DNA of 64,000 bases from an uncultured Granulosicoccaceae bacterium (GCA_938003855.1 CALKXD010000007.1:1-64000), one strand, 5' to 3'. Positions 52,422-62,772 are shown, counted from the first letter of the stretch. Translations and numbers: made by a program. The notes: generated from the sequence alone by a model not told the origin.

Positions 52422-53894
52422 ATGAAACGAACTTTTTCGATCCTGATTGCGGCTTATTCAATTTTTTGCGGCGTCGCAAACGCAGCGCGCACCGATATTG
52501 TTGTCGGGATGCAACTCGAGCCACCTAACCTCGATCCGACGGCCGCCGCCGCAGCGGCTATCGATGAGGTAGTTTACGCCAATGTTTTTGAGGGGCTTAC
52601 CCGCTTCGCGTCTGATGGCAGTGTTATCCCTGCACTGGCGAAATCATGGGAAATCTCTGAAGACGGACTCGCCTACACGTTTACCCTGCAGTCGGGTGTG
52701 ATGTTTCATGACGGCAGTGTGTTTGATGCCAATGACGTGAAATTTTCACTTGATAGAGCGCGTGCCGATGATTCCACCAACGCGCAAAAGCAATTGTTTG
52801 CCGGTATTACCGACGTGGTGGTGGTCGATCCCGCGACGGTAACTCTGACCCTAGAAAAGCCCAACGGCGCGTTGCTTTTTAACCTGGCCTGGGGGGATGC
52901 GATTGTGCTGTCACCAGACTCCTTCGACAAGGCTAAGACCGCTCCGGTGGGTACCGGGCCGTTTATCTTTAGTAAGTGGGTTCAAGGTGATCGCATTGAG
53001 CTTTCCAGAAATACCGCCTATTGGGGTGAGCCTGCCAAACTAGACAAGGCCACTTTTAAATTTATCTCTGAGCCTACCGCAGCATTTGCAGCGCTGATGG
53101 CAGGAGACGTTGATGCCTTCCCGGTGTTTCCAGCACCCGAAAACCTTGCCCAGTTTGATGCTGACCCGCGCTTTACCGTGGTTGTAGGATCGACAGAGGG
53201 AGAGACAATTCTCTCAACCAATAACAAACAGCCTCCCTTTGACAACAAGCTGGTGCGACAGGCACTGGCGCACGCGATTGATCGCAAAGCCATCGTAGAC
53301 GGTGCGATGTTTGGTTTTGGCACACCGATCGGGACGCACTTTGCACCGCACCATCCGGCCTATGTCGACTTAACCGCCAATTCCAGTTACGACCCCGAGA
53401 AATCCAGGGCACTGCTGAAAGAAGCCGGTTTTACAGAAGGCTTTAGCACCACACTGAAATTACCACCGCCGTCGTATGCTCGCCGTGGTGGGGAAATTAT
53501 AGCGGCACAGTTGCGAGCGGTGGGCATTGACGCTGAGATCAGCAATCTGGAGTGGGCACAGTGGTTGGAGCAGGTTTTTCGAGGCAAAGACTTTGGTCTG
53601 ACAATTGTGTCGCACACCGAACCGATGGACATAGGTATCTATGCCAAGCCGGATTATTATTTTCAGTACGACAACACCGGCTTCCAGGCGCTGATCACTG
53701 ATCTTGAAGCAGAAGCGGATCCGGCCAGGCGCACTGAGATGATGCAACAGGCGCAGCAGATGATTTCTGATGACTACGTCAATGGTTATTTGTTTCAACT
53801 GGCCAAGACCGGCGTTGCCAATGCGGATATCGTAGGCTTGTGGGAGAACTCACCAACGCAGGCCAATGACCTGACGGCGGTTCACTGGAAGTAA
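52422..53894 (+). CDS. ABC transporter substrate-binding protein, dipeptide/oligopeptide family
   Basis: A 490-residue family 5 extracellular binding protein. Signal peptide MKRTF...GVANA-AR; then 'GMQLEPPNLDPTAAAAAAIDEVVYANVFEGLTRF', 'LAKSWEISEDGLAYTFTLQSGVMFHDGS', 'VGTGPFIFSKW'. It should deliver peptides or similar ligands to the membrane complex encoded just downstream. ATG at 52422 follows TGGAGC at proper distance; the frame opens earlier at 52320. A strong hairpin separates it from the permease genes, probably giving higher levels of this protein. Confidence 0.92.
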   Translation: MKRTFSILIAAYSIFCGVANAARTDIVVGMQLEPPNLDPTAAAAAAIDEVVYANVFEGLTRFASDGSVIPALAKSWEISEDGLAYTFTLQSGVMFHDGSVFDANDVKFSLDRARADDSTNAQKQLFAGITDVVVVDPATVTLTLEKPNGALLFNLAWGDAIVLSPDSFDKAKTAPVGTGPFIFSKWVQGDRIELSRNTAYWGEPAKLDKATFKFISEPTAAFAALMAGDVDAFPVFPAPENLAQFDADPRFTVVVGSTEGETILSTNNKQPPFDNKLVRQALAHAIDRKAIVDGAMFGFGTPIGTHFAPHHPAYVDLTANSSYDPEKSRALLKEAGFTEGFSTTLKLPPPSYARRGGEIIAAQLRAVGIDAEISNLEWAQWLEQVFRGKDFGLTIVSHTEPMDIGIYAKPDYYFQYDNTGFQALITDLEAEADPARRTEMMQQAQQMISDDYVNGYLFQLAKTGVANADIVGLWENSPTQANDLTAVHWK

Positions 53895-53901
53895 AACCGG
53901 T

Positions 53902-53927
53902 GGCAGGCCCCGGTTTCGGGGCTTGCC
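53902..53927 (+). terminator. Strong intra-operon hairpin after binding-protein gene
   Basis: GGCAGGCCCCG, GTTT, CGGGGCTTGCC: eleven pairs with one G-U and a four-base loop, starting eight bases after the binding-protein stop. No long T-run follows, so it may act as partial terminator or 3' stabiliser, as often seen between binding protein and permease genes. Confidence 0.6.
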
Positions 53928-53985
53928 ATTTGTGCCTCTATAACCGTTTAGGAACCACCACTTGACTCCACACGGCGACTAGCCA

Positions 53986-54930
53986 GTGCTGCGCTATATT
54001 CTCAAGAGACTGGTGTCACTGGCGATGACACTGCTGGTCGCGAGCATTATCGTTTTTCTGGTGATTGAAGTACTGCCAGGTGACCCTGCCAGCTATATGC
54101 TGGGCCTCAATGCGCAGCCTGAAACCGTGATGGCACTGCGCGAGGAGCTAGGCCTGAACGCCTCTAAACCGGTGCGCTATTTCACCTGGATCAGCGGTTT
54201 GGTAACCGGGGATTTCGGTATCTCCTATACGTATCGCACACCGGTGGCGGAAATGATTGCGGATCGCGCAGTGATCTCGCTGCCGCTGGCCGTGTATGCG
54301 CTGGTGCTGTCAACCCTTATTGCGTTTCCGGCGGGCATTATTGCCGCTACCCGGCGTGGGTCGGCTGCCGACGTGTCTATTATGGGTTTTTCGCAGCTGG
54401 GGGTGGCTATTCCCAACTTCTGGTTTGCGATGATTCTGGTAACCGTGTTCGCAATCAATCTGCGTTGGTTCTCGGCCGGCGGTTTTCCGGGCTGGGAGAC
54501 CGGTTTTTTCAACGGCCTGAAAGCACTAACGCTGCCGGCTATTGCGCTGGCACTGCCGCAAGCTTCCATACTGGCGCGAGTGATGCGGTCGTCGCTGCTG
54601 GATACACTGGGTGAGGATTTTGTTCGCAGCGCGCGGGCCAAGGGGCTCAGCGTTCGTCAGACGTTGTGGCGGCACGCATTGCGCAATGCCCTGATTCCGG
54701 TGTTAACGATTATTGGTTTGCAGTTTTCCTTTCTATTGGCTGGCGCCATTATTATAGAAAATGTTTTTTTCCTGCCCGGTCTGGGTCGGTTGATCTTTCA
54801 GGGTATCTCGCAACGTGACCTGATCGTTGTGGAGAGCGTTGTCATGCTGCTGGTGTTTGCGGTAGTCGTAGTGACCTTTCTTGTCGATGTTGCTTATGCG
54901 GTGGCTGATCCCCGCCTGCGCAGTCGCTGA
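53986..54930 (+). CDS. Dipeptide-type ABC permease, DppB-like
   Basis: A 314-residue inner-membrane permease. 'MLRYILKRLVSLAMTLLVASIIVFLVIEVLPGDPA' is the DppB-type N-terminus, and the EAA coupling loop reads 'DFVRSARAKGLSVRQTLWRHALRNALIPVL'. Start is GTG. Its stop overlaps the next start (TGATG), so it is coupled to the DppC-like gene. Confidence 0.93.
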   Translation: MLRYILKRLVSLAMTLLVASIIVFLVIEVLPGDPASYMLGLNAQPETVMALREELGLNASKPVRYFTWISGLVTGDFGISYTYRTPVAEMIADRAVISLPLAVYALVLSTLIAFPAGIIAATRRGSAADVSIMGFSQLGVAIPNFWFAMILVTVFAINLRWFSAGGFPGWETGFFNGLKALTLPAIALALPQASILARVMRSSLLDTLGEDFVRSARAKGLSVRQTLWRHALRNALIPVLTIIGLQFSFLLAGAIIIENVFFLPGLGRLIFQGISQRDLIVVESVVMLLVFAVVVVTFLVDVAYAVADPRLRSR

Positions 54931-55754
54931 TGCTGCGCCATCGCAATCTGGTGATCGGTGCGGTTCTGGCGCTGGCGTTTCTACTGGCGGCGGTTGTTTC
55001 GCTTTTCTGGACGCCGTTTGATGTTGCCGAAATCGATATCGCCAATAAGCTAAAAAAACCCGGTGACAGCATTTACTTGTTTGGTACCGACCATTTCGGT
55101 CGGGATATCCTGTCGATGATCATGGTCGGGGCGCGAACCTCTATCGCGGTTGCGCTGGTGGCTGTTGGCATCGGTATGCTGTTTGGTGTGCCACTTGGAT
55201 TGGCTGCGGCGTCGCGACATGGCGGCGTGCTAGATGAATTAATAATGCGTACCAACGATCTGGTATTTGCGTTTCCCGCGCTGTTGATTGCAGTGATGAT
55301 CACGGCGGTGTTCGGGCCGAGTGCGATCAATGCGATTATCGCCATTGGTATTTTTAATATTCCGGTATTTGCGCGTCTGACCAGAGGGGCGGCGCTCAGC
55401 GTCTGGCAGCGTGACTTCATTCTGGCTGCCCGGGTAGCTGGTAAAACAGCAACCCGTATTTCTCTGGAGCACATATTGCCCAATCTGCTGAATTTACTGA
55501 TTGTGCAGGGGACGATTCAATTTTCACTGGGGATTCTGGCTGAGGCCGGATTGTCTTACGTCGGGCTGGGTGCCCAACCACCCACACCCAGCTGGGGGCG
55601 CATGCTTGCCGAGAGTCAGACTATGATCAGCTTCGCACCACACCTGGCGTTGTTTCCCGGCTTTGCAATCGTGCTGACGGTGCTTGGGCTGAATTTATTT
55701 GGCGACGGATTGCGTGACTATTTTGATCCTCGTATCAGGCGTGGTAGCCGATGA
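54930..55754 (+). CDS. Dipeptide-type ABC permease, DppC-like
   Basis: A 274-residue permease pairing with the preceding one. 'LFGTDHFGRDILSMIMVGARTSIAVALVAVGIGMLFGVPLGLAA' is the DppC signature and 'DFILAARVAGKTATRISLEHILPNLLNLLIV' its EAA loop. Six helices. It overlaps both neighbours by a few bases, showing coupled translation in the operon. Confidence 0.93.
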   Translation: MLRHRNLVIGAVLALAFLLAAVVSLFWTPFDVAEIDIANKLKKPGDSIYLFGTDHFGRDILSMIMVGARTSIAVALVAVGIGMLFGVPLGLAAASRHGGVLDELIMRTNDLVFAFPALLIAVMITAVFGPSAINAIIAIGIFNIPVFARLTRGAALSVWQRDFILAARVAGKTATRISLEHILPNLLNLLIVQGTIQFSLGILAEAGLSYVGLGAQPPTPSWGRMLAESQTMISFAPHLALFPGFAIVLTVLGLNLFGDGLRDYFDPRIRRGSR

Positions 55755-57340
55755 CGTTGTTGCATGTGCAGGATCTGGCGTTGTCGATCAATGGCACCCC
55801 TATTTTACGCGATATAGATTTTTCGCTAACGGCGGGTCAAGTGCTGGGAATCATTGGTGAGAGTGGCTCAGGTAAGTCCCTGACTGCTTTTTCAATCATG
55901 CGACTATTGCCGCCCGGGTCTCTGGTTAGTGGCCGGATCGCGCTCGATGGCGATGATCTTGGCGCTCGCACGGAAACGCAGATGTGTGAGCTGCGCGGCA
56001 ATGATATCGCAATGATCTTTCAAGAGCCGATGACCGCGCTCAATCCGGTGCAAACCATTGGTGACCAGGTGGCAGAGACGGTCCGTATTCACCGTCAGGT
56101 CAGTCGTGCGCAGGCCAGACAGATTGCTGCAGCAACGCTCGAGCGCGTAGAGTTGCCGAACGATCAATTCCCGTTGTCTCGTTACCCGCATGAGTTGTCC
56201 GGCGGGCAGCGGCAGCGCGTTGTGATCGCAATGGCTATCGCATTGCGGCCGCGTTTGCTGATCGCTGACGAGCCGACCACAGCGCTCGATGTCACGACAC
56301 AGGCTCAGATTCTTTTACTATTGAAGAAGCTGGTAGCGCAAGACGGCATGAGTCTTATTTTAATCTCGCACGATCTGGCGGTGGTAGCCCACACAGCGGA
56401 TACGATTGTGATCATGCGTCAGGGACGGGTTGTGGAGGCGGGTGACACGCAGCGCGTGCTGGCTGAGATGCAACACCCCTATACACGCCAACTATTTGAT
56501 GCTTCCGGTCATGTGCCTGTGCGCAGTGCCATGAGCACAGGTCGTGAGGTATTGCTGAAGGTGCAGGGTGTGTCACGGGACTACCCGACGCCGCGTAAAA
56601 CGTTGTTGGGCAAGCCGGGTTTTTTTCGTGCGCTCGAGCGCGTCAGTTTTGAGTTGTATCGCGGAGAGAAGCTCGGGTTAGTCGGCGAGAGCGGTTGTGG
56701 TAAGTCAACGTTAACCAGAGCCATACTCGGGCTGGAAGCTTGTCAGGAAGGTTCTATATCAATTGGTGGTGATCAGATAGCGGCTGGCCAATTAATGCCG
56801 CGCGCAGTGCGGCGCAAAATGCAGGTGGTGTTCCAGGATCCCTATGGCTCATTCAACCCCCGCCATAAGGTGGGGCGCTTGGTAGCCGAACCGTTTTACA
56901 TTCTCGATCAACAGCCCCGTGGGACTGCCCGGCGGGCTGCCGTCTCCGCTGCGTTGGAAAGCGTCGGGCTCACGGCAGACGATGCCTCGAAATACATACA
57001 CGAATTTTCCGGTGGTCAGCGTCAACGTATTGCCATTGCCCGGGCATTGATTACCCGACCCGAGTTGATCGTTTTAGATGAGGCTGTCTCCGCACTGGAT
57101 GTTTCTATAAGAGCGCAGATACTCGATCTGCTTAGTGAGTTGTCAGCGGACCATGAGCTATCTTATCTGTTTATCTCTCATGACCTGACCGTTGTTCGTG
57201 CGGTAACGGACCGCATCCTGGTGATGAAAGACGGGGTTATTGTAGAGCAGGGCACTACTGAAGCCGTTTTTCAGAAGCCTCAGCATCCCTACACCCGTGA
57301 GCTTATCGCAGCAGTCCCGGTGCTTGAGCCAGCAAGCTGA
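55751..57340 (+). CDS. Fused dipeptide ABC ATPase (DppD-DppF type)
   Basis: A 529-residue protein holding two full ABC ATPase domains. The first has Walker A GESGSGKS and signature LSGGQRQR; the second, from about residue 270, has GESGCGKS and FSGGQRQR, each with Walker B and 'ISHDL'. The oligopeptide C-terminal segment 'HPYTRQL/HPYTREL' follows each domain. It powers the importer formed with the two upstream permeases. Fused versions occur in a subset of such systems (YejF/GsiA-like). Confidence 0.94.
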   Translation: MTLLHVQDLALSINGTPILRDIDFSLTAGQVLGIIGESGSGKSLTAFSIMRLLPPGSLVSGRIALDGDDLGARTETQMCELRGNDIAMIFQEPMTALNPVQTIGDQVAETVRIHRQVSRAQARQIAAATLERVELPNDQFPLSRYPHELSGGQRQRVVIAMAIALRPRLLIADEPTTALDVTTQAQILLLLKKLVAQDGMSLILISHDLAVVAHTADTIVIMRQGRVVEAGDTQRVLAEMQHPYTRQLFDASGHVPVRSAMSTGREVLLKVQGVSRDYPTPRKTLLGKPGFFRALERVSFELYRGEKLGLVGESGCGKSTLTRAILGLEACQEGSISIGGDQIAAGQLMPRAVRRKMQVVFQDPYGSFNPRHKVGRLVAEPFYILDQQPRGTARRAAVSAALESVGLTADDASKYIHEFSGGQRQRIAIARALITRPELIVLDEAVSALDVSIRAQILDLLSELSADHELSYLFISHDLTVVRAVTDRILVMKDGVIVEQGTTEAVFQKPQHPYTRELIAAVPVLEPAS

Positions 57341-57562
57341 TTGCTAAGGATTTCTGTACGTTTAGTGAAGTCGGTCTGATTATCAGGGTGAAGCCGGTAC
57401 AGTATCTTGAGATGTCCCCTAAATGCTATTTTAATCAGTTGTTTAGGCTCAAGCTTGAACTGCGATGGTCGTTGTTACTTAACGTACTGGTATTTCTTTA
57501 CATTTCATCTGCCTTTTGATGTGTTGGGGCACAAATTCGCTTTCCTCTGTGCAGGGGGCCGT

Positions 57563-59845
57563 ATGGGCAACACAACAGTTTCACGTCTAGAGTCGATAAG
57601 ACACAATCAAAATATATTGCTTTACCAAGGCGTGAAGTTTTCGGCGGCCGGTACGTTTGCCGCGGCTCTGGTTGTGGTGCTAACCTTTGGACCCATATCC
57701 GACCAGCTTACTGCATGGCTTTGGTTCGGGATGATCAGTGTGGTCTATGGTGCTCGTCTGATCGACAGCTATTTGTTCCATAATTCTACGACAACCGCAG
57801 AGCACATACATCGATGGCACAGGCGCTTCAACTTCGGTGCGCTGGTGTCGACCTGTGTGTGGGCCTCCGCAATGTGGTTGATCTACCCCCAGGACCCGGC
57901 TTACGAAGTGCTGTTGATCCTGGTGCTGGGCGGGGTTGCCGGCGGTGCGCTTGCGTCGCTGCCGTACGATAAAACGATCAGCAATGTTTTCCAGCTTGTT
58001 ATTGTTATATCGGTTGAAACACGGTTGCTGCTGGACGGTGACAAGTTCTCATTGCAATTGGCGGTGTTCAGCTTGTTTGTGTTTGGGTTTCTTTTGAGTT
58101 GTGGTCGTGAGGTCAGTCGTAACTACTGGGATTTGCTGCGCTTGCGGCAGGATTCACAGGAAAATAACCTGGCAGTGATTCGCACCACAGAACGAATGGC
58201 GCGGATGGGCTACTGGCAGTGGGATATGGTGTCTGACGATCTTGAGTTGTCTGAGAATCTGGCACGTATGTGGGGTTTTGCTGATCGACGTGTCAAGCAG
58301 GATGTCTGGTTGGCCTGTGTGCATGCTGAAGATGTGCGGCGTGTGAAACGGGTGATGGCATCGGACCACAGTTCTGATGATGAATCGGCGATTGAGTACC
58401 GGATGCTCGGGGCCGGCAGTGGTTTGTACCGGGACATGAACCAGATAACCAAGCGTATTAGCGATAGCACCGGCAAGTCGTTCCTGCTCGGTACGGTTCA
58501 GGATATTTCGGCGATAAAATCAGCTGAGCAAAAGATCTATAAAATGGCCTACTACGATGAGCTGACCGGCCTGTCGAATCGCAGTCATTTTCATGAGCAA
58601 CTGCGTCAGCAAATCAGGCATGCTCAACGAAAGAACGAGTTGTTTGCCGTCATCTACGTTGACCTGGATGATTTCAAAGGCGTTAACGATTCCTATGGCC
58701 ACGAATGCGGGGATCAATACCTGAAGGCTTTCTCCGACCATTTGCGAAAATCAGTACGCGGAAATGATCTGATTGCGCGTTTGGGTGGGGATGAGTTTTG
58801 TCTGGTTCTGAACGATGTCTCTGATCGCGAAGAGGTGACCAAAACCACCGAGCGGTGTTTTGAGTTTACCAAGCGCATCGTTGAGATTGGCCATCATCGG
58901 GTTAGCCCGAAGCTGAGCCTGGGTATTTCGATGTATCCCGAAGATGCTCAGGACCCCGATGATCTGTTAAAAACCGCAGACATGGCAATGTATTCTGTCA
59001 AGCAGAACGGCAAGCACGGTTTTGCCTTTTATCACGCCCAGATGGCATCGGATACCATAGAACGCGTGAAGATGGAGGCGAGCCTGCGTGAGGCGATTGA
59101 TAATGATGAATTCGAACTCTGGTACCAGCCCAAGGTGTCTTTGCCGGACTACCGGTTGAGCGGCGTTGAGGCGCTGATCCGCTGGCGCCACCCGGTACGA
59201 GGGTTGGTGCCGCCTGATCTGTTTATTACCACCGCCGAAAGGGTTGGTATGATCAAGGAGATTGGCGAGTGGGTACTGGCAACCGCCTGCAGGCAACAGC
59301 AGGAGTGGAAATCCATGGGGCACAATCTGCAAATGGCAATCAATATATCAGGCAGCCATTTTGTGGCGAAAGACTTTGGTGGCTTCGTTGCGAAGCATGT
59401 CGAGGCCTGCGGTGTTGGACCCAATGAACTGGAGATTGAGATAACCGAGAGCATGACGCGCGATGCCGATCAGCACAGCGCTATTTGCCGATCACTGCGT
59501 CAGGCGGGTGTGCGCATTGCCATTGACGACTTCGGGACCGGGTACTCGTCGTTGTCGGTGCTGGACAAGCTGGAGGTGGATACCTTAAAAATAGACCGGT
59601 CTTTTATCACGGGCTTGCCGGGCGATCCTTCATCCAGACTGCTGGTGCAGGCGATTATGGAATTATCACTAGGCCTGGGTTATGACGTCGTGGCTGAGGG
59701 AGTAGAGACGGTCGAGCAGTTGGATTATCTGGCCTCCCTGAATTGTCCTTACATACAGGGATATTACTTTAGCAAGCCGGTAGTAGCCGACGAAGTGTTA
59801 AAAATGGCAGGTGGTTTTGGCCCGGAGCAGCAGCTCGTCGCATAA
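57563..59845 (+). CDS. Membrane PAS-GGDEF-EAL protein
   Basis: About 760 residues. The N-terminus has roughly six transmembrane helices (residues ~20-185), then a PAS-like domain (~200-315; 'MGYWQWDMVSDDLELSENLARMWGF'), GGDEF with intact motif at 408-412 and an intact inhibitory site R399-G-N-D402, and EAL with E536 ('EALIRW') and 'DDFGTGYSS'. It should both make and break c-di-GMP depending on signals. ATG at 57563 follows AGGGGG; the frame runs back to 57407 without family sequence. Downstream a hairpin precedes the radical SAM gene. Confidence 0.9.
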   Translation: MGNTTVSRLESIRHNQNILLYQGVKFSAAGTFAAALVVVLTFGPISDQLTAWLWFGMISVVYGARLIDSYLFHNSTTTAEHIHRWHRRFNFGALVSTCVWASAMWLIYPQDPAYEVLLILVLGGVAGGALASLPYDKTISNVFQLVIVISVETRLLLDGDKFSLQLAVFSLFVFGFLLSCGREVSRNYWDLLRLRQDSQENNLAVIRTTERMARMGYWQWDMVSDDLELSENLARMWGFADRRVKQDVWLACVHAEDVRRVKRVMASDHSSDDESAIEYRMLGAGSGLYRDMNQITKRISDSTGKSFLLGTVQDISAIKSAEQKIYKMAYYDELTGLSNRSHFHEQLRQQIRHAQRKNELFAVIYVDLDDFKGVNDSYGHECGDQYLKAFSDHLRKSVRGNDLIARLGGDEFCLVLNDVSDREEVTKTTERCFEFTKRIVEIGHHRVSPKLSLGISMYPEDAQDPDDLLKTADMAMYSVKQNGKHGFAFYHAQMASDTIERVKMEASLREAIDNDEFELWYQPKVSLPDYRLSGVEALIRWRHPVRGLVPPDLFITTAERVGMIKEIGEWVLATACRQQQEWKSMGHNLQMAINISGSHFVAKDFGGFVAKHVEACGVGPNELEIEITESMTRDADQHSAICRSLRQAGVRIAIDDFGTGYSSLSVLDKLEVDTLKIDRSFITGLPGDPSSRLLVQAIMELSLGLGYDVVAEGVETVEQLDYLASLNCPYIQGYYFSKPVVADEVLKMAGGFGPEQQLVA

Positions 59846-60286
59846 TGTCAAAAAACCGACGATCTATTGTATTGTCGGTGATGCTATTTTTCGCCAACCA
59901 GCTGTCACGTGTAGTGTTCACCTGCTGACGTTAGTGACAGTCGAGCCCGTCAGCCGGGATAATTTCCGGCATCATTATAGGGCGGGTAAATTTTAGATTG
60001 CCGATTAATCTGTCGTGAGGCCGCGTGCGGTTGGAAAGCGTGGTCGTCATTTGCCCCTGAAAATAGCGCTATTTGGTGTAATGCAAGGTGCCATCTGAGT
60101 TGCAGTAGTGGGTGTCTGGTTATGCAACATCTTACTACCGATCTCTTTTTGAATTCCTTCCTGCGATACTGTATCTCGAGTGTGTCTGCGCCAAGAATCA
60201 GGCACGATACCCGTGAGGCCAGAGCAGTAAAGCCCCTCAATAAGAGATAACGCGAAGGGAGATGCAAATTAGTTTAGGAAGAAAAA
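59846..60286. other. Intergenic region before radical SAM gene
   Basis: About 441 bases. It starts with the hairpin at 59855-59879 and must contain the radical SAM promoter. A purine-rich AAGGGAG near 60254 is the only ribosome-site-like sequence, and is rather far from the start. No gene or RNA recognised. Confidence 0.4.
59855..59879 (+). terminator. Hairpin after GGDEF-EAL gene
   Basis: ACCGACGAT pairs with ATTGTCGGT (nine pairs, one G-U) around a seven-base loop, ten bases after the stop, then GATGCTATTTTT. A plausible rho-independent terminator. Confidence 0.55.
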
Positions 60287-61789
60287 TTGAGAACCATCGA
60301 ACCCCCTCAGATAGAAGCATCCGCTGAGGCAGATTTCACGGCGACTGAAGTCAGTGAATTTATAAATCGCGAGAGCGAACGGCGACAATCAAATAAGGTA
60401 CTTCACGGACACCCGTCACCGATGTACTGGAAGCCGCTTCCAGAACCTGTCGAAACCCTGTTAGAAAAACGCGCAGACTATGCACGCGACAATGACTTTG
60501 CCGTAAATCTGTATGTCGGAACGCCGTTTTGTCTCAAAACTAAACCTGCACGCTGCGGATTTTGCTTGTTTCCCAGCGAAGACTACCGCGGCAACTCCGG
60601 TGTAGAAAGTTATCTTGCTCTGCTTGAGCAAGAGTTCGAAATGTACAAGCCCTACTATGGACAAGACAAGCTGTCGAGTATTTATTTTGGCGGTGGTACA
60701 CCTAACCTGTATCGGCCGGAGCACTACGGAAGGCTGATGGGCTTTGTTGACAAGCTGTACGGTGGTGTACCGGATGATATCGAAATTTCGCTGGAAGGTA
60801 TTCCGCAGTTATTTAACGAAGATAAGATCAGGGCGATCAAAGAAGCCGGTTTCAACCGCGTCAGTATGGGGGTGCAACAGCTCAATGATAACCTGATCAA
60901 GTACAGTGGCAGAAAGCAGACCCGACAACAGGTTTATAATGCACTGGAGAATTGCCACAAGTACGATCTGGCCAGCAGTATTGATCTGATCTACGGATGG
61001 CCGGAACAGACAATGGACGATATGCTCGAAGATCTGCGTATTGCCGTCGATGCCGGTGTCCATCACCTGACTCACTATGAGTTGAACGTTGCGGGCCGAA
61101 GTGACTTTGCCTCCAAGGCCAAGCGCGATCTGCTGCCGACGATTCAGACCAACAAGGAGATGTATCGTCGCGCTAAAGACTACCTGCAATCCCAGGGCTT
61201 TGAGCAGGTAACGGTTTATGACTGGAAGCGCACGCCTGCATCAGAAGCTAATCAGCGTGCTGATCGCTATGATTACGAGCACAATATGCATGACTTTGTG
61301 GATCATGATCACGGCGATATCAAACGCACGCAGCAGGTCTGTGGGATTGGCTTTGCGGCGGTAAATTTCCATGTTAACGGTGTTGACCCACAGACCGATA
61401 GCTGGATCTACATGAACCATACATCGCTCGCCAGGTACACGGAGAAAATGGAGCAAAAGCAGTTTCCGGTGGACCGTGGCTTCCACTACAATCCGCACGA
61501 TGTTAAGTTAGCCTGGCTGTTTCAGTCGATGCAAACGATGAAGATCGATTTCGTTGACTATCGGCAGATATTCAATGAAAACCTTCTGGACAGCTACTCA
61601 TCGATCTGGATGGAAATTGACAAGCGTGGCTGGATAAAAACAACCGATCGTGAATTGCAGTTTGTCGATGACGGACAGTACTATATCCCTATGCTTCAAT
61701 CTCTGGTCGCAAGTAAGCGGCTTGAGCAAATTCGGTCTGAACGGAAACAGACACTGCAAAATATCGAGGTAGTGACCGAAGTCGGATAG
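60287..61789 (+). CDS. HemW/HemN-like radical SAM enzyme with CX7CX2C motif
   Basis: A 500-residue radical SAM protein of the coproporphyrinogen-oxidase-like superfamily: 'NLYVGTPFC', 'YFGGGTPN', 'EISLEGIPQLF', 'GFNRVSMGVQQLNDNLIKYSGRKQT' and 'DLIYGWPEQTMDDML'. The cluster-binding cysteines are Cys82, Cys90 and Cys93, spaced CX7CX2C in place of the usual CX3CX2C, through an insertion (LKTKPAR). The C-terminal ~200 residues end in a HemN-like helical region. It is followed 14 bases later by an alpha/beta hydrolase, so the two probably act together. No haem gene is nearby; the substrate is unknown. Confidence 0.85.
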   Translation: MRTIEPPQIEASAEADFTATEVSEFINRESERRQSNKVLHGHPSPMYWKPLPEPVETLLEKRADYARDNDFAVNLYVGTPFCLKTKPARCGFCLFPSEDYRGNSGVESYLALLEQEFEMYKPYYGQDKLSSIYFGGGTPNLYRPEHYGRLMGFVDKLYGGVPDDIEISLEGIPQLFNEDKIRAIKEAGFNRVSMGVQQLNDNLIKYSGRKQTRQQVYNALENCHKYDLASSIDLIYGWPEQTMDDMLEDLRIAVDAGVHHLTHYELNVAGRSDFASKAKRDLLPTIQTNKEMYRRAKDYLQSQGFEQVTVYDWKRTPASEANQRADRYDYEHNMHDFVDHDHGDIKRTQQVCGIGFAAVNFHVNGVDPQTDSWIYMNHTSLARYTEKMEQKQFPVDRGFHYNPHDVKLAWLFQSMQTMKIDFVDYRQIFNENLLDSYSSIWMEIDKRGWIKTTDRELQFVDDGQYYIPMLQSLVASKRLEQIRSERKQTLQNIEVVTEVG

Positions 61790-61803
61790 GCGGTTGGTCG
61801 CCA

Positions 61804-62676
61804 TTGGTGATCCAGGAATTTATCACTAACAGCCACGGCACGAAGATCGGTTTGCATCGTGTACCCGCCGTGGATGTCTGCGTCGGGACGGTGATCCTGG
61901 CGCATGGCACGTTCTCAAACTACAGATCCTGCCGCGGGTTGGCAAAGCATCTGTCTGTGAGAGGCTTTGATTGTTGGTTGCTGGATTTTCAGGGCCACGG
62001 TATCAGTGCCGTGCCTGATGTCGAACCCGACTTCGAAACCATGTGCCTGCAGGATACCGGGGCCGCGATCAAGCATGTGCAGGCGGCCAGCGCTGACGGG
62101 AAGGTCTGGTGGGTCGGGCACAGTGGTGGCGGCCTGGCGATTCTGATGTACCTTGCCCGAAACCCGCTGCAACAACAATTGGTGCATGGCCTGGTGATGC
62201 TTGCAAGTCAGGCCACGGATGCGGCGATATCGCGACGCAACCGGTTGCTTATCTATGCCGCTGCGATGGCGACGTCCGTGTTGCGGGTAGCGCCTGGGAA
62301 GTATCTCGGGATTGGTCCGGAGAACGAATTCGCGGCAGTGATGATGCAATGGTATCGCTGGAGTCTGGCAGGGAACTGGCGCGGGAAGGACGGCTTTGAC
62401 TACCTGGCTGCTCTGGCCTCTGTAACGGTACCCAGCTGTACTTTCAGTGCGGCGGCGGATCATTTTATCGCGCCCCCTTCCGGCTGCAAAAAGCTCCATG
62501 AGTTACTGGGCGGCAGCGATAAAATCTACCGGCTTTGTGGCCGGCAGAGTGGGGATAGCGAAGACTACACGCACCCCAGAATAGTCAGTTCACGAAGTGC
62601 TGCGGTGGACATTTGGCCGAGGGTGGCCGATTGGTTGATCAGCCGCCGGACCGCAGTGCCAGATAAACACGACTGA
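61804..62676 (+). CDS. Alpha/beta hydrolase
   Basis: A 290-residue alpha/beta-hydrolase with oxyanion region 'ILAHGTFSNYRSCRGLAKHL', nucleophile Ser107 in GHSGG, 'DHFIAPPSG' as acid site, and a late His ('YTHPRIV'). The monoacylglycerol lipase/esterase group fits best. Start TTG at 61804 or GTG at 61807, without a clear ribosome site; the 14-base gap after the radical SAM gene implies translational coupling. It may hydrolyse the ester or amide made or altered by that enzyme. Confidence 0.85.
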   Translation: MVIQEFITNSHGTKIGLHRVPAVDVCVGTVILAHGTFSNYRSCRGLAKHLSVRGFDCWLLDFQGHGISAVPDVEPDFETMCLQDTGAAIKHVQAASADGKVWWVGHSGGGLAILMYLARNPLQQQLVHGLVMLASQATDAAISRRNRLLIYAAAMATSVLRVAPGKYLGIGPENEFAAVMMQWYRWSLAGNWRGKDGFDYLAALASVTVPSCTFSAAADHFIAPPSGCKKLHELLGGSDKIYRLCGRQSGDSEDYTHPRIVSSRSAAVDIWPRVADWLISRRTAVPDKHD

Positions 62677-62772
62677 TCAACTTGTGCCGGTGAAGCACAT
62701 TGTCAACAGCCGTAGCGATTGCTGGATCGACGGGTTGCTGATCGGAACACCGGGTGTCCGTTTAGGCGCGGG

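Noticed and set aside
60287-61789. Naming the radical SAM gene hemN or hemW
   Set aside because: The cluster motif spacing, the length and the absence of haem genes argue against a housekeeping coproporphyrinogen oxidase or haem chaperone.
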